64,000 nucleotides of DNA from Gordonibacter sp034932485 (GCA_034932485.1 JAYFOQ010000003.1:1-64000); one strand, 5' to 3'; positions 25,791-35,255 are shown, counted from the first letter of the stretch. Notes: a model not told the origin generated them from the letters alone. Numbers and translations: made by a program.

Positions 25791-28700
25791 TTGAAAAGTG
25801 CATTCAACAAAGATGTTCTGCGCTCGGTGACCCATTCGCTAGGAAGATTCCTTGCTATCGCGGGCATTGTTGCTTTGGGTACGGGTTTTTATGCGGGATT
25901 ACGTATGACTGCTCCCGATATGAAGCTGGCAGCTGACGAGTACTACGATGGTACGGCGCTCATGGACCTGCGTGTAGTGTCTACCTTAGGACTAACCGAC
26001 GGTGATGTTGACGCGTTGCGGGATGTCGAGGGTGTTGAGAAGGTTATGCCAGCGTATGAGACTGACGTGATGGCAACGGTCAATGAAGAACAGTATGCTA
26101 TTCGTATTCATTCGTTGCCTGCCGCGGCGGTAAAGAGCGATACGAATGATGGGGTGCATGTTGTTTCTCATGATAATGACTACCTGAACCGACCTATTCT
26201 GGTTGAAGGGTCGTGGCCTCAGAACGAGGGCGAATGCGTGCTGTCGGCCGATAAGGTTATGAATGCTCCCACGAAAATCGGTGATAAGGTGCAAATCACT
26301 GAGGGTACGCAGAAGGTTGATGAGGTGTTGTCAACCCGCACTTATACGGTAACAGGTTACGTTCATTCATCGTATTATGTGTCGTCTGCAAGCATGGGTT
26401 CTACCTCACTTGGATCGGGCGCAATACAGCAGTTCATGTATGTGCCGGAGAGCGATTTCTTAAAAGACCAACCGTATACAGAAGCGTTTATAACCGTTTC
26501 TGGGGCGGTAAATGAATTCGCAGGAAGTGATGCCTACGCGGAGCGCGTTGCAGCGGTGCAGAGTCGTATTGAAGCGCTCGCTCCTGCGCGGGAACAAGCG
26601 CGGGTAAACCAGCTGCGCATTGACGCGCAGAAGGCGCTAGACGACAAGCGTGCCGAATTCGATCAAGAGAAAGCTGATGCATTAAGGCAGCTTGACGAAG
26701 CAGAGCGTACGCTTACGGAAGCTGCTGCGAGTATTTCTGAAAATGAACAACAACTCGATCGTGCTCAGGATCAGTACGATAGAGGAATAGATGAGTTGGC
26801 CCAGCAGCGTAGTGCGGCTGCCTTGCAGCTGGAAGCGGCTGGGAGACAGGTAGCTGAAGGCCGTGCTCAGGTAGAAGCGATGCGGCCGGCGATAAGCGAG
26901 GGTCAAGCTCAGCTGTCGGACGCATGGGCGCAGTGGTGGACGCAATCTGAGGGGCTGGCTGAGCAATGGGCAGTCTGGCACACACAGGCCGATCCGCTCT
27001 ATGAGGCGATCGGTCGGATGCAGCAAGGTATCGATGGATTGAATGCGCGGATTGCTGGTCTTGATCCGAGTGATCCCGATTATGCCGTCAAGAAGGCCGC
27101 GCTCGAGCAGCAGCGTGATGTGCTTGTGCAGCAACTCGACCAGTTTCGGCAAGATCATCGGGCAGATATAGCGGCACTCGAAGTGACTCGACAGCAACTT
27201 GATAACGGTCAGCAGCAACTCGATACGGCCAGGCAGCAGCTCGAGATGCAGCAAGCCTCCTTCGATAACAAGAAGGCAGAATTTGATGCGGCTGTAGCGC
27301 GGGTGGAGCAAGGAGCCTCTGATCTTGCATCGGCGCGTGTGCGGGTTGATATGCAGATCACTGCTGCTCAGCAGCAGCTCGACGATGCAGCGGCTCAAAT
27401 TTCGACGGGACGTGCTCAGCTCGAGCAAGGCAGAAGTAACTACGAAAGTGGGCTTGCTGAATACCAGCGGAACAGGGTTGATGCCGATGCTCAGTTTGCC
27501 GATGCCGAGCGTCAGATGGCAGATGCTCAGAAAAAGATTGATGATTTAGGTAATCCGACATGGTTGGTTATGAGTCGTGATCAAAATTATGGTGTGAATA
27601 GCTTTAACTCGGATGCCAATAGAGTGGATAGTATTGCAGCCGTTTTCCCCTTCATCTTCTTTTTGGTGGCTGCTTTAGTGGCACTCACTACTATGACTCG
27701 CATGGTGGAAGAGCAGCGTGTGCTTATAGGTACCTACAAGGCCCTTGGCTATGGTCGTGCACGTATTTCTTCTAAATTTCTGCTCTATGCAGCGGTTGCT
27801 AGTACGGCGGGTAGCGTTGTGGGTATTGGCGTGTTGTCGCAGGTGTTGCCAGCTGTTATTTCGAAAGCCTATGCCATTATCTATTTTGTGCCGCCGGGTC
27901 CTCTGCCCATCGATCTGAAGCTTGCTGGCTTGGCGGCAGGGCTTGGCGTGGGTGTGACGCTGGTTGCTACCTGGGCTGCAGTGTTCGCTACCTTGCGTGA
28001 GCGGCCGGCTACCCTTATGCTGCCCCGTGCTCCGAAGGCGGGCAAGCGTATTATGTTGGAACGCATTGCTCCTGTGTGGCGTAGGTTGTCCTTCTCGTGG
28101 AAGGTGACCTTTCGCAATCTGTTTCGCTATAAACGCCGCTTCATTATGACGGTTATTGGTATAGCGGGATGCACGGCGCTTTTGCTTACCGGATTGGGTC
28201 TTCAGGATGCTATTAACGATATCATCGACAAGCAGTACGGCGAGATTGTTCATTACAACACCGTTGTTACAACTGAAGACGATATCTCCCCGGAGTCCGA
28301 AAGCGAATTGGAAGCGATAATGGACGATCGATCGGACGTATTTTCCTACGTGCGCGCTCACGATGAGAGTATGGTTGCCAGCGGGCCTGACGTGGCGAAT
28401 ATCCATACATCAATCGTAGTGCCCCAGGGGGATGAAGCACTGGGCGATTTGCTAACCTTGCGAACGCGCGTGGGTCATGAAGAACTTACGCTGGGAGCTG
28501 ACGGTGTTATTCTGGCCGAGAAACTAGCGAATCAATTGGGTGTGGGGGTTGGTGACGAGCTGCGCTTGGCTGAGCAGGATGAGATGGGAAACGCGACATC
28601 TGCGACCTATGATCTTGTGGTCACGGGCATTATGGAAAACTACATCTACAACTACGTATTTATCGGCCCCGACCGGTACGAGCAGCTAACGGGGCAACGC

Positions 28701-29249
28701 CCAACGTTTTCAACTTACTACGCAGCCGCAAGCTCGGATGCCGATGTACGCACTCAGTTTAATGAGAGCGTGCGGTCTATCGATGGCGTAAAAACCGTGG
28801 CGTATAACGACGAAGTTATCGATGCCTATAAGTCTATGTTGAAGAGCGTGGGTTTAATTGTGGTGGTGCTGGTGGTGGCCGCTGCGGCTTTAGCGTTTAT
28901 CGTGTTGTATAACCTTACGAACATCAATATTACCGAGCGACAGCGCGAAATTGCTACGTTAAAGGTGCTCGGATTTACTCCGCGTGAGGTGAGCGCCTAT
29001 ATCTACCGTGAAACGATGTTGCTGTCGGTTATAGGGTGTTTGGTGGGTTTAGTGCTGGGCGTTTTTATGGAGAGTTTTGTTGTAGTGACGGCAGAGGTTG
29101 ATCAGGTTATGTTTGGTCGAACTATCCATCTAGTAAGTTTTGTATTGGCATTTTTGTTGACGATGTTGTTTACCCTATTGGTGATGCTGGCTATGCGGAA
29201 AAAGCTTGCGCGAGTGGATATGGTTGAGAGCCTGAAATCAAATGAATGA
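25791..29249 (+). CDS. FtsX-family ABC permease with long extracytoplasmic coiled coil
   Basis: A 1152-residue permease starting at TTG. One transmembrane segment (about 18-36) is followed by a large external region. A Gln/Ala/Asp/Glu-rich coiled coil spans about 265-590 and is broken near 400-425. A first FtsX block follows (about 625-750, with PFIFFLVAALVALTTMTRM). A second MacB-like half has its own helix near 790, an external domain and a final FtsX block (about 1020-1140). The topology matches putative ABC permeases found in Gram-positive bacteria. The long coiled coil may reach into the cell wall. Partner of the ATPase upstream; substrate unknown. Confidence 0.9.
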   Translation: MKSAFNKDVLRSVTHSLGRFLAIAGIVALGTGFYAGLRMTAPDMKLAADEYYDGTALMDLRVVSTLGLTDGDVDALRDVEGVEKVMPAYETDVMATVNEEQYAIRIHSLPAAAVKSDTNDGVHVVSHDNDYLNRPILVEGSWPQNEGECVLSADKVMNAPTKIGDKVQITEGTQKVDEVLSTRTYTVTGYVHSSYYVSSASMGSTSLGSGAIQQFMYVPESDFLKDQPYTEAFITVSGAVNEFAGSDAYAERVAAVQSRIEALAPAREQARVNQLRIDAQKALDDKRAEFDQEKADALRQLDEAERTLTEAAASISENEQQLDRAQDQYDRGIDELAQQRSAAALQLEAAGRQVAEGRAQVEAMRPAISEGQAQLSDAWAQWWTQSEGLAEQWAVWHTQADPLYEAIGRMQQGIDGLNARIAGLDPSDPDYAVKKAALEQQRDVLVQQLDQFRQDHRADIAALEVTRQQLDNGQQQLDTARQQLEMQQASFDNKKAEFDAAVARVEQGASDLASARVRVDMQITAAQQQLDDAAAQISTGRAQLEQGRSNYESGLAEYQRNRVDADAQFADAERQMADAQKKIDDLGNPTWLVMSRDQNYGVNSFNSDANRVDSIAAVFPFIFFLVAALVALTTMTRMVEEQRVLIGTYKALGYGRARISSKFLLYAAVASTAGSVVGIGVLSQVLPAVISKAYAIIYFVPPGPLPIDLKLAGLAAGLGVGVTLVATWAAVFATLRERPATLMLPRAPKAGKRIMLERIAPVWRRLSFSWKVTFRNLFRYKRRFIMTVIGIAGCTALLLTGLGLQDAINDIIDKQYGEIVHYNTVVTTEDDISPESESELEAIMDDRSDVFSYVRAHDESMVASGPDVANIHTSIVVPQGDEALGDLLTLRTRVGHEELTLGADGVILAEKLANQLGVGVGDELRLAEQDEMGNATSATYDLVVTGIMENYIYNYVFIGPDRYEQLTGQRPTFSTYYAAASSDADVRTQFNESVRSIDGVKTVAYNDEVIDAYKSMLKSVGLIVVVLVVAAAALAFIVLYNLTNINITERQREIATLKVLGFTPREVSAYIYRETMLLSVIGCLVGLVLGVFMESFVVVTAEVDQVMFGRTIHLVSFVLAFLLTMLFTLLVMLAMRKKLARVDMVESLKSNE

Positions 29250-29575
29250 CGCTGATGAGATTTGCTGGTGATTTGTCCTTTTTCTTCAGGTAATTCGTCG
29301 TGCGATGCAAAATCGATATGCACTGTTGATGGTTGCGCATTGAGAGTGGTAGTTGAAAAGCTGTTTTGATTCTATTGTATCGTGCCTGATCGAGAGTTTA
29401 AATCAGACGGGAAGCATTAGTTGTTTGACGACATTTAAGCGTTTGTGGGGGATGCGTCTAGGTGGTTTGAAGGCGTAGGGTGGAGATACGTGATGGGGGA
29501 GTTGGGTTCTGCCGAGAGCGGTGACGAACAACCCGTGTCATGGTGAATGCTTTTTCGAAAGAAAGGATTTCCACT
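29250..29575. other. Intergenic region upstream of zinc-ribbon copy 2
   Basis: About 325 bases with no credible gene. It presumably holds the end of the permease transcript and the promoter of the zinc-ribbon gene. I see no strong hairpin or clear promoter here. Confidence 0.35.
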
Positions 29576-29812
29576 ATGTGTTTCAGACCAGCGGCTATTG
29601 AGGCGGGTCCCGTAAAGTGTCCCAAGTGCGGGGCTGAGGTTGACCCTACTTTAAGCGAGTGTCCAAGTTGTGGTGCTAAGGCTACTCCAGCTCCGGGTAT
29701 TCCAGGAGCTCCGGGTGCACCGGGTATTCCTGGCGCTCCGGGTGTGCCAAAGGCTCCTGGCGCTCCCGGTGCTCCGAAAGCTCCCGGTGCTCCGAAGGCT
29801 CCGAACGCCTAA
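29576..29812 (+). CDS. Small zinc-ribbon protein with Gly-Ala-Pro tail (MCFRP family, copy 2)
   Basis: A 78-residue protein starting MCFRPAAIEAGP. The zinc ribbon is formed by CPKCG and CPSCG knuckles (residues 15-19 and 29-33). From about residue 39 the chain is almost pure GAP/GIP/KAP repeat, with a collagen-like Gly-x-Pro rhythm. The ATG at 29576 is preferred over the in-frame ATG at 29540 because it follows GAAAGGA and matches the other two copies. The first 14 bases of the gene (ATGTGTTTCAGACC) are identical to those of the other two copies, which points to common origin. It is followed by a hairpin and then by trigger factor. Function unknown. Confidence 0.82.
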   Translation: MCFRPAAIEAGPVKCPKCGAEVDPTLSECPSCGAKATPAPGIPGAPGAPGIPGAPGVPKAPGAPGAPKAPGAPKAPNA

Positions 29813-29853
29813 CGTCGTTAGGTTGTTGGTATCTTTATTTGCATGCAGAGAAC

Positions 29854-29887
29854 ACAAGACCTCAGATTCTATTTTCTGGGGTCTTGT
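29854..29887 (+). terminator. Hairpin after zinc-ribbon copy 2
   Basis: ACAAGACCTCAG (29854-29865) pairs with CTGGGGTCTTGT (29876-29887) with one imperfect pair and a 10-nt loop, followed by a T/G-rich stretch. Likely terminator for the small gene. Confidence 0.55.
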
Positions 29888-30077
29888 TGTTGGTGCATCT
29901 ATAAAGCAAAAACTTGCTCAATAGCAGTTTTTTGGAGACGTCAGACGTATTGGGTTAATGAGAGGCGCGCAAGCGGCTGGAGGTTGAAAGTGGTACGGAA
30001 GGTATGAGGCTTACAAGCGAAAATAGGACTATTGGTATAATGTTTTGTGGTAGGTATTCTTGTATAGTGCAAGGCGT

Positions 30078-30176
30078 GCTGCACGGGAGGCACCGCGAAG
30101 GATCATCGGTCTAACCCCCTGAATAGACCGAAGTTCCTATCTCCCCTAGGGTATTGCGGAACGCTTGCCGTGCAGC
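30078..30176 (+). ncRNA. Candidate structured RNA upstream of trigger factor
   Basis: A region of about 100 bases can fold into one long rod. Outer stem 30078-30091 pairs with 30163-30176 with few mismatches (GCTGCACGG with CCGTGCAGC). Then CCGC pairs with GCGG, AGGA with TCCT, and a 7-bp apical stem CGGTCTA/TAGACCG encloses a C-rich loop. TATAATG near 30034 and TATAGT near 30063 could serve as -10 boxes. I compared it mentally with SRP RNA, 6S, 6C and common riboswitches and found no match. It could be an independent small RNA or the leader of tig. Confidence 0.35.
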
Positions 30177-30368
30177 TTCTTATGGGCAAGTTGCGCGATG
30201 CCTTTGATGTCTTTTGGAGGCTTGTAACTTCGATGCGCGTCTGTCGTACTTATTGTGGCGGTCTCGTCACTGCGGCGTGCGATGTGCGCTACAATTGCTA
30301 GTTGTTGCGGTCTATTAGGGGACTGGCGCCAGTTGTTACGGCGCCCCTGCGAAGGAGACGGAATCAAG

Positions 30369-31670
30369 ATGAAGGTAACGCAGAAGAAGCTTGACGACGG
30401 GAAGATTTCGGTCGAAGCTGTCGCATCGACAGCCGAGGTGAGCACCGCGCTCAATAACGCTCAGATAATGTTTGCACAGCAGATGGGTTTGCAGCCCGAG
30501 CGCGATAAAACGGTGGCGCAGGTTTGCGAAGAACGTATGGGCATTAAAGATCTCGACTCGGTTGTCGAGGCTCAGGCTGTTGAGGCTCTCGTGCCATTTG
30601 CGATAGATAAGACTGGTATTATTCCAGCTTATCCACCCCAGCCAATGCCGAAGTCGCAGCTTAAACGCGGTCAAACCTTCCAATTTGGACTAGTGGTTGC
30701 ACCTAAGCCCGATTATAAACTCGAATCCTACGAATCGGTTGAAATTACCGTACCAGAACTGGTTGTGGACGAAAAAGAGGTGGATAACCAGATTGCTCAA
30801 CTGGCAGAGCGTTATGTTGAGTACGTAACTGATGAACCGCATGTGGTTGGCAAGGGCGATGTTTGCATGATCTCGCTGGAGTCGTTTATGGACGGCAAGA
30901 AGGTGCCTGGTTTGACAATGGATGGCCGCACCTATGCAACTGGAGCGGGCCTTATGCCCGATGGTTTCGACGAGAATATTATCGGCATGGATGTAGGCGA
31001 GACGAAGACGTTTACGTTCGAGGGTCCTGGTTTGGATGATGAGGGTAACGAGATTGTTGAGGTTATTGAATGTACCGCAACGGTCAAAGAAATGCAGAAG
31101 AAGGTTATTCCGGTTATAGATGATGCTTGGGTAAAGAAGAACATGCCCATGTATGCCGATGCTGAGGCCCTGCGTAAAGCTATTTCCGACAGTATTAATC
31201 AGCAGCATATGGGTGAGTATGAGAACTACAAACGTAATTTAGCGGTAACAGAGCTGGCGAAGCGTTTTCAGGGTAAGATTGCCGACGAAGTGTACGAATC
31301 TATGTCTCGCAACCTTCTGAACAACCTGCGTGGTCAGGTGCAGCAGCAGGAAGGTATGACGTGGGAGCAGTTCGTTGAGCAGCAGGGCGGCGAGCAACAG
31401 TTCAATATGATGATGATGATGCAGACGCGTCAGATGCTTGTGCAGGGCTACGCACTCGATGCTCTGTTCAGTCATGAAGGACTCGTGGTGGGCGAAGAAG
31501 ACATTATGGAAGCTTGCGCTTCTATGAATCCGCAAAATCCCAAGGGAGCCCGTCGTCAAATGGAAGAGTCGGGCCGCGGTTTTGCGTTGCGTGAGGCCGC
31601 TGAGCGTATTCGTGCAAACAAGTGGCTTTTGGAACACGCGAAGGTTACGGTTAAGGAGAGCACGCTGTAA
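30369..31670 (+). CDS. tig: Trigger factor
   Basis: A 433-residue ribosome-bound chaperone and prolyl isomerase. The N-terminal ribosome-binding domain (MKVTQKKLDDGKISV to about 115) lacks an exact GFRxGKxP motif, but FAQQMGLQPERD occupies that area. An FKBP domain (about 155-245, with GKGDVCMISLESFMDGKKV and IIGMDVGETKTFTF) is followed by the helical C-terminal arms. The ATG at 30369 follows GAAGGAGACGG; the in-frame start at 30255 adds unconserved residues. clpP and clpX, often downstream of tig, are absent here. Confidence 0.92.
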   Translation: MKVTQKKLDDGKISVEAVASTAEVSTALNNAQIMFAQQMGLQPERDKTVAQVCEERMGIKDLDSVVEAQAVEALVPFAIDKTGIIPAYPPQPMPKSQLKRGQTFQFGLVVAPKPDYKLESYESVEITVPELVVDEKEVDNQIAQLAERYVEYVTDEPHVVGKGDVCMISLESFMDGKKVPGLTMDGRTYATGAGLMPDGFDENIIGMDVGETKTFTFEGPGLDDEGNEIVEVIECTATVKEMQKKVIPVIDDAWVKKNMPMYADAEALRKAISDSINQQHMGEYENYKRNLAVTELAKRFQGKIADEVYESMSRNLLNNLRGQVQQQEGMTWEQFVEQQGGEQQFNMMMMMQTRQMLVQGYALDALFSHEGLVVGEEDIMEACASMNPQNPKGARRQMEESGRGFALREAAERIRANKWLLEHAKVTVKESTL

Positions 31671-31703
31671 GCATCTGCTTGACTTGGTAAAAGATATGTT
31701 CTT

Positions 31704-31733
31704 AAAAGGAGCTGGCTTGCGTCAGCTCCTTTT
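31704..31733. terminator. Bidirectional terminator after tig
   Basis: A perfect 11-bp stem AAAAGGAGCTG (31704-31714) with CAGCTCCTTTT (31723-31733) and an 8-nt loop. It serves both tig and the convergent DUF2284 gene and marks the left edge of the GC-rich island. Confidence 0.88.
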
Positions 31734-31737
31734 GTAA

Positions 31738-32304
31738 TCAGAGCAACAGGCAGCTGGTGTAGGAGATCGTGCCTTTGCCATGGTAGTACGGGATATGCGC
31801 CGCTTCGCACGTTGCCGACACGAGCAGTCCTGCGGCCTCCATGGATACCTGCGCGCGGTCGGGGAGGCGGCACGGCTGGTCGGGGTAGCTGCACTGCGCA
31901 CAGCAGGTGCATGCCCCGGCGCCAAGCGCGAGCGGAGAAGGGGCTGCTTGGCCCAGGAGCCCCTTCGCCTCTTCGACGAAACGGCCGAACCGCTGCTTAT
32001 GGAGGCGTTCGGCCTCCTGCATGCCCTCGATGTCGAACTCGTCCTCGAGGGCGAAGACGGTCTGCACGATAACGCAGGCGGCGAATGAACGGAGGGTGTC
32101 CGCGTAGTCTTCGAGGGTGCCGCAGGCGGGCGGGCAGGCCCAACTCTTGCCGTAGGAGCGGCAGTGGTCGGCGGCGCACATGGCCCGAACCTCGGGGTTG
32201 ACCTCTAGGAGGCGGGCCGGCAGCGATCCCCAGCACTCGAACCCCTCGTCCTTCGCCGCACCGAACACGGCAGAGGTTGCGGCAGTCATTGCAGTTTCGT
32301 CCAT
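31738..32304 (-). CDS. DUF2284 domain metal-binding protein
   Basis: A 188-residue cysteine-rich protein. Cysteines cluster in CAADHCRSYGKSWACPPACG (about 42-61) and in ACTCCAQCSYPDQPC (about 131-145), the pattern of the DUF2284 predicted metal-binding family, which probably holds an Fe-S cluster. The ATG at 32304 is chosen because AAAGGG precedes it; an upstream ATG at 32385 gives an unlikely extension. DUF2284 genes often accompany corrinoid methyltransferase systems, and a UroD-type gene starts 220 bp away on the other strand. A redox role in corrinoid reactivation is plausible but unproven. Confidence 0.8.
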   Translation of the reverse strand: MDETAMTAATSAVFGAAKDEGFECWGSLPARLLEVNPEVRAMCAADHCRSYGKSWACPPACGTLEDYADTLRSFAACVIVQTVFALEDEFDIEGMQEAERLHKQRFGRFVEEAKGLLGQAAPSPLALGAGACTCCAQCSYPDQPCRLPDRAQVSMEAAGLLVSATCEAAHIPYYHGKGTISYTSCLLL

Positions 32305-32527
32305 GGTGCCCTTTCTTGCCGAAGCGGTATGCTCGCTCAGGGGATGGTAGCATTGCCGCCGGTCAATAAGCAGCAGCCGCGGCACCTTATTCCCAATATA
32401 AGCATTCTCGCCTCATGTCCTGACAAGGCCTTTCCCTTAGACTGGGGGCATGCAACGACCCTGCGGCGAAATGGTCTCACCATTGCGGCAGAGTCGATAA
32501 GGATACGCATAGAGCGAAGGAGCGTCC

Positions 32528-33427
32528 ATGTCGAAGCAATCGCTGCTTGACTTTCTGACCTGCCGGACAAGCACCTACGAGAAGATCGACGAACTGTCGC
32601 TGACGGGAGGGGGAGGCGATTTCCAGATGCTGTTCTCGCCGGTGTGTGAGCGGCCTATCTTCCATACCGGCTACGACGTGTTCGGCGTCCACTGGACGCA
32701 GGCGAAGCCGACGTCGCATTATACGCCGGGGCAGGAGCCGGTCATCGAGGACATCGAGGATTGGCGCGAGCAGGTGCGCTTCCCCGTGGTGGACCGTTTC
32801 GACTGGGGGTACGTTGCCGAGCAGGCGAAGCACCTCGACCGTGAGAGCAAGGTGATAACCTGCACGCTGGCCATCGGCCCCTTCGAGCGGGCCAGCTCGC
32901 TCACCACCTTCGAGGACTGCCTGGTGAACGCCATCAGCGAGCCCGAGGACTTCGCCGACCTCATCGGTGCGGTGGTTGACTACAAGATAGACATCGTCCG
33001 CCACCTGCACCAGCACGCCCGCCCCGACTTCATCAACCTGCACGACGACTGGGGCACGTCCACCAGCACGTTCTTCAATCCCGAGCTCTGGCGCGAAACC
33101 ATCAAGCCGCACACCTTGCGGCTGTACGACGCCATCCATGATCTGGGCATGCTCGTCGGCCAGCATTCGTGCGGCAGGATCGAGGCTATCGTGGGCGATA
33201 TGGCGGAGATCGGCTGCAATGCGTGGGAGGCCCAGGAGAACTGCAACGACATCCCGCTGCTGCGCGAGCAGTACGGCGACAAGCTCTGCATTATCGCCCC
33301 TCCGCCGCCAAAGGGAGACGAACTGGGGGAGAACGAGAGCGAAGATGCCTCCGCCGCCCCCGATCCGGCGACCATACCCATGAACTACCGGCCTTACGCG
33401 TGCGTGCCCGCCTTCCTGTACGCCTAG
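32528..33427 (+). CDS. UroD-family methyltransferase-like protein (copy 1)
   Basis: A 299-residue TIM-barrel protein of the uroporphyrinogen-decarboxylase/MtaA superfamily. GQHSCGR near 217-223 gives the His-x-Cys zinc pair, and a conserved Cys in the WEAQENCND segment about 30 residues later may be the third ligand. The segment LHDDWGTSTSTFF is shared with the paralog at 39107. It is shorter than MtaA or HemE. In anaerobic demethylases such proteins move methyl groups between a substrate or acceptor and a corrinoid protein; the corrinoid gene follows directly. It is not a haem-pathway enzyme on this context. The codons are very GC-rich. Confidence 0.85.
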   Translation: MSKQSLLDFLTCRTSTYEKIDELSLTGGGGDFQMLFSPVCERPIFHTGYDVFGVHWTQAKPTSHYTPGQEPVIEDIEDWREQVRFPVVDRFDWGYVAEQAKHLDRESKVITCTLAIGPFERASSLTTFEDCLVNAISEPEDFADLIGAVVDYKIDIVRHLHQHARPDFINLHDDWGTSTSTFFNPELWRETIKPHTLRLYDAIHDLGMLVGQHSCGRIEAIVGDMAEIGCNAWEAQENCNDIPLLREQYGDKLCIIAPPPPKGDELGENESEDASAAPDPATIPMNYRPYACVPAFLYA

Positions 33428-33535
33428 CGGGAAGAGGCCGATCCAGGGGGCAGCCGCATGCCGGCACCCGACAACAGAAGCAGTCGCGGCACGTTGCGTG
33501 GACGTGCCGCGTCCCCTCAAGGAAAGGACATCGCT

Positions 33536-34174
33536 ATGCCACTACTCGAAGATATCTCGTCAGCCGTACAGCGCGGCAAGAAGAAGGAAGTCGTGCCGCT
33601 GGTGCAGCAGGCGGTCGACGAAGGGGTCGAGCCGGTCGAGATATTGAACACGGGCCTGATCGACGCCATGTCCATCATCGGCGACAAGTTCAGCCGCAAC
33701 GAAGTGTTCGTGCCCGAGATGCTCGTCGCAGCCCGCGCCATGGCTGCCGGCACGGCCATCCTCAAGCCGCTTCTGGCCGAGGAGGGCGCCAAGCCGCTGG
33801 GCAAGGCCGTTATCGGCACCGTGAAAGGCGACATGCACGACATCGGGAAGAACCTGGTGCGCATGATGCTGGAGGGCAAGGGCATCGAGGTGGACGACCT
33901 GGGCGTGGACGTGGCCCCCGAGACGTTCGTCGAGTACGTGCAGGCCCATCCCGACTGCCAGATCGTCTGCTGCTCCGCCCTGCTTACCACGACGATGCCC
34001 ATGATAGGGGAAGTGGTGAAGGCGCTTGAGGAGGCGGGCGTGCGCGACCAGGTGAAGATCATGATCGGCGGCGCGCCGGTGACGCAGTCGTTCTGCGACG
34101 AGGTCAAGGCCGACTGCTACACGCCCGATGCCGGAACAGCTGCCGTTGCGGCGGCGCAGATACTCGCCGCGTAA
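33536..34174 (+). CDS. Corrinoid-binding methyl-carrier protein (MtaC/MtbC-like)
   Basis: A 212-residue two-domain protein. The N-terminal helical cap is about residues 1-85, and the Rossmann-like B12-binding domain follows. The base-off/His-on signature GDMHDIGKN (Asp99, His101, Gly104) supplies the lower cobalt ligand His101. A second pattern, GGAPVTQSF near 183, contacts the nucleotide tail. The ATG at 33536 follows AAGGAAAGGAC. It sits between two UroD-type genes, exactly where the methyl shuttle of an O- or N-demethylase is expected. The methyl donor cannot be told from sequence. Confidence 0.93.
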   Translation: MPLLEDISSAVQRGKKKEVVPLVQQAVDEGVEPVEILNTGLIDAMSIIGDKFSRNEVFVPEMLVAARAMAAGTAILKPLLAEEGAKPLGKAVIGTVKGDMHDIGKNLVRMMLEGKGIEVDDLGVDVAPETFVEYVQAHPDCQIVCCSALLTTTMPMIGEVVKALEEAGVRDQVKIMIGGAPVTQSFCDEVKADCYTPDAGTAAVAAAQILAA

Positions 34175-34183
34175 GGAGACGCT

Positions 34184-35188
34184 ATGGATATGAGGCAATG
34201 GTTCGCCGACACGATTGCGGCCGACCGTAAAAAAGCCCTGCCGGTCCTCTCCTTCCCTGCCGTGCAGCTTATGGGGATATCGGTCAAGGACCTTATCGAG
34301 TCGTCCGACTACCAGGCCGAGGCGATGACCCGCGTGGCCAAGCGCGTCGATTCGGCGGCATCCGTGTCGTTCATGGACCTCTCCGTCGAGGCCGAGGCCT
34401 TCGGCTCCCAGATCCGCGTGACCGACGACGAGGTGCCGACGGTGCTGGGCTCGCTTATCGACGAGGACACCGACCCCGATACTGTCGTCGTGCCCGAGGT
34501 GGGCGCCGGCCGCACGGGCCTGTACCTGGAGGCCGTGCGCACGTGCGCGCCCAAGATCGACGACCGTCCGGTGCTGGCGGGCGTCATCGGGCCGTTCTCG
34601 CTTGCCGGCAGGCTGATGGACGTGTCCGAGGTCATGGTGCTGTGCTACGAGGAGCCAGAGCTGGTGCACGCGGTGCTGGACAAGTGCGCCGGGTTCCTGG
34701 CTGCCTATGCCCAGGCCTTCAAGGATGCGGGTGCCGACGGCGTGGTCATGGCCGAGCCGCTGGCCGGCCTGCTCTCGCCCGACCTGTGCGGCGAGTTCTC
34801 GGCGCCCTACGTCAAGCGCATCGTCGATGCGGTGCAAAGCGACGAGTTCGCGGTGGTGTACCACAACTGCGGCGGCGGGGCCGTCTCCCAGATCGAGCAG
34901 ATACTCCAGGCGGGCGCCATAGGCTACCACTTCGGCAACGCCATCGACATGGCCGACGTCATGCCGCATATCCCCGCCGACGTGGTGGCCATGGGCAACG
35001 TCGACCCGGCAGGGCAGCTGCGCAACGGCACGCCCGAATCGGTGCGCGCGGTCACGCTCGAGTTGATGGAGAAGTGCGCGCGTTATCCGAACTTCGTTCC
35101 CTCGACCGGCTGCGATGTGCCGCCGCTGTCTCCCTGGGAGAACATCGACGCGTTCTTTGCCGCGGTCGAAGAGCACTACGCCCGATAA
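34184..35188 (+). CDS. UroD-family corrinoid methyltransferase (MtaA/MtbA-like)
   Basis: A 334-residue methyltransferase of the MtaA/MtbA/CmuA group. Zinc ligands are visible as His-x-Cys in VYHNCGGG near 225 and a Cys in STGCDVPP near 308, the spacing seen in methylcobamide:thiol methyltransferases. Length matches the family. It starts 10 bp after the corrinoid gene, with AAGGAGA before the ATG. It probably accepts or donates the methyl group of the corrinoid; the co-substrate (tetrahydrofolate, thiol or methoxy compound) is unknown. Confidence 0.88.
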   Translation: MDMRQWFADTIAADRKKALPVLSFPAVQLMGISVKDLIESSDYQAEAMTRVAKRVDSAASVSFMDLSVEAEAFGSQIRVTDDEVPTVLGSLIDEDTDPDTVVVPEVGAGRTGLYLEAVRTCAPKIDDRPVLAGVIGPFSLAGRLMDVSEVMVLCYEEPELVHAVLDKCAGFLAAYAQAFKDAGADGVVMAEPLAGLLSPDLCGEFSAPYVKRIVDAVQSDEFAVVYHNCGGGAVSQIEQILQAGAIGYHFGNAIDMADVMPHIPADVVAMGNVDPAGQLRNGTPESVRAVTLELMEKCARYPNFVPSTGCDVPPLSPWENIDAFFAAVEEHYAR

Positions 35189-35255
35189 CGATCGGGCGCT
35201 TCGCAAACCGGAAGGCCCGCAGCGTATGCGGGCCTTCGTGTAGGAAGGGGCTGCC

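Noticed and set aside
30078..30176. SRP RNA, 6S RNA or RNase P RNA call for the structured region
   Set aside because: The signature sequences of these RNAs are not present, so only an unnamed candidate is reported.
32305..32527. Cobalamin riboswitch upstream of the corrinoid genes
   Set aside because: I looked for the conserved B12-box-like sequence and found none in this gap or before 33536.
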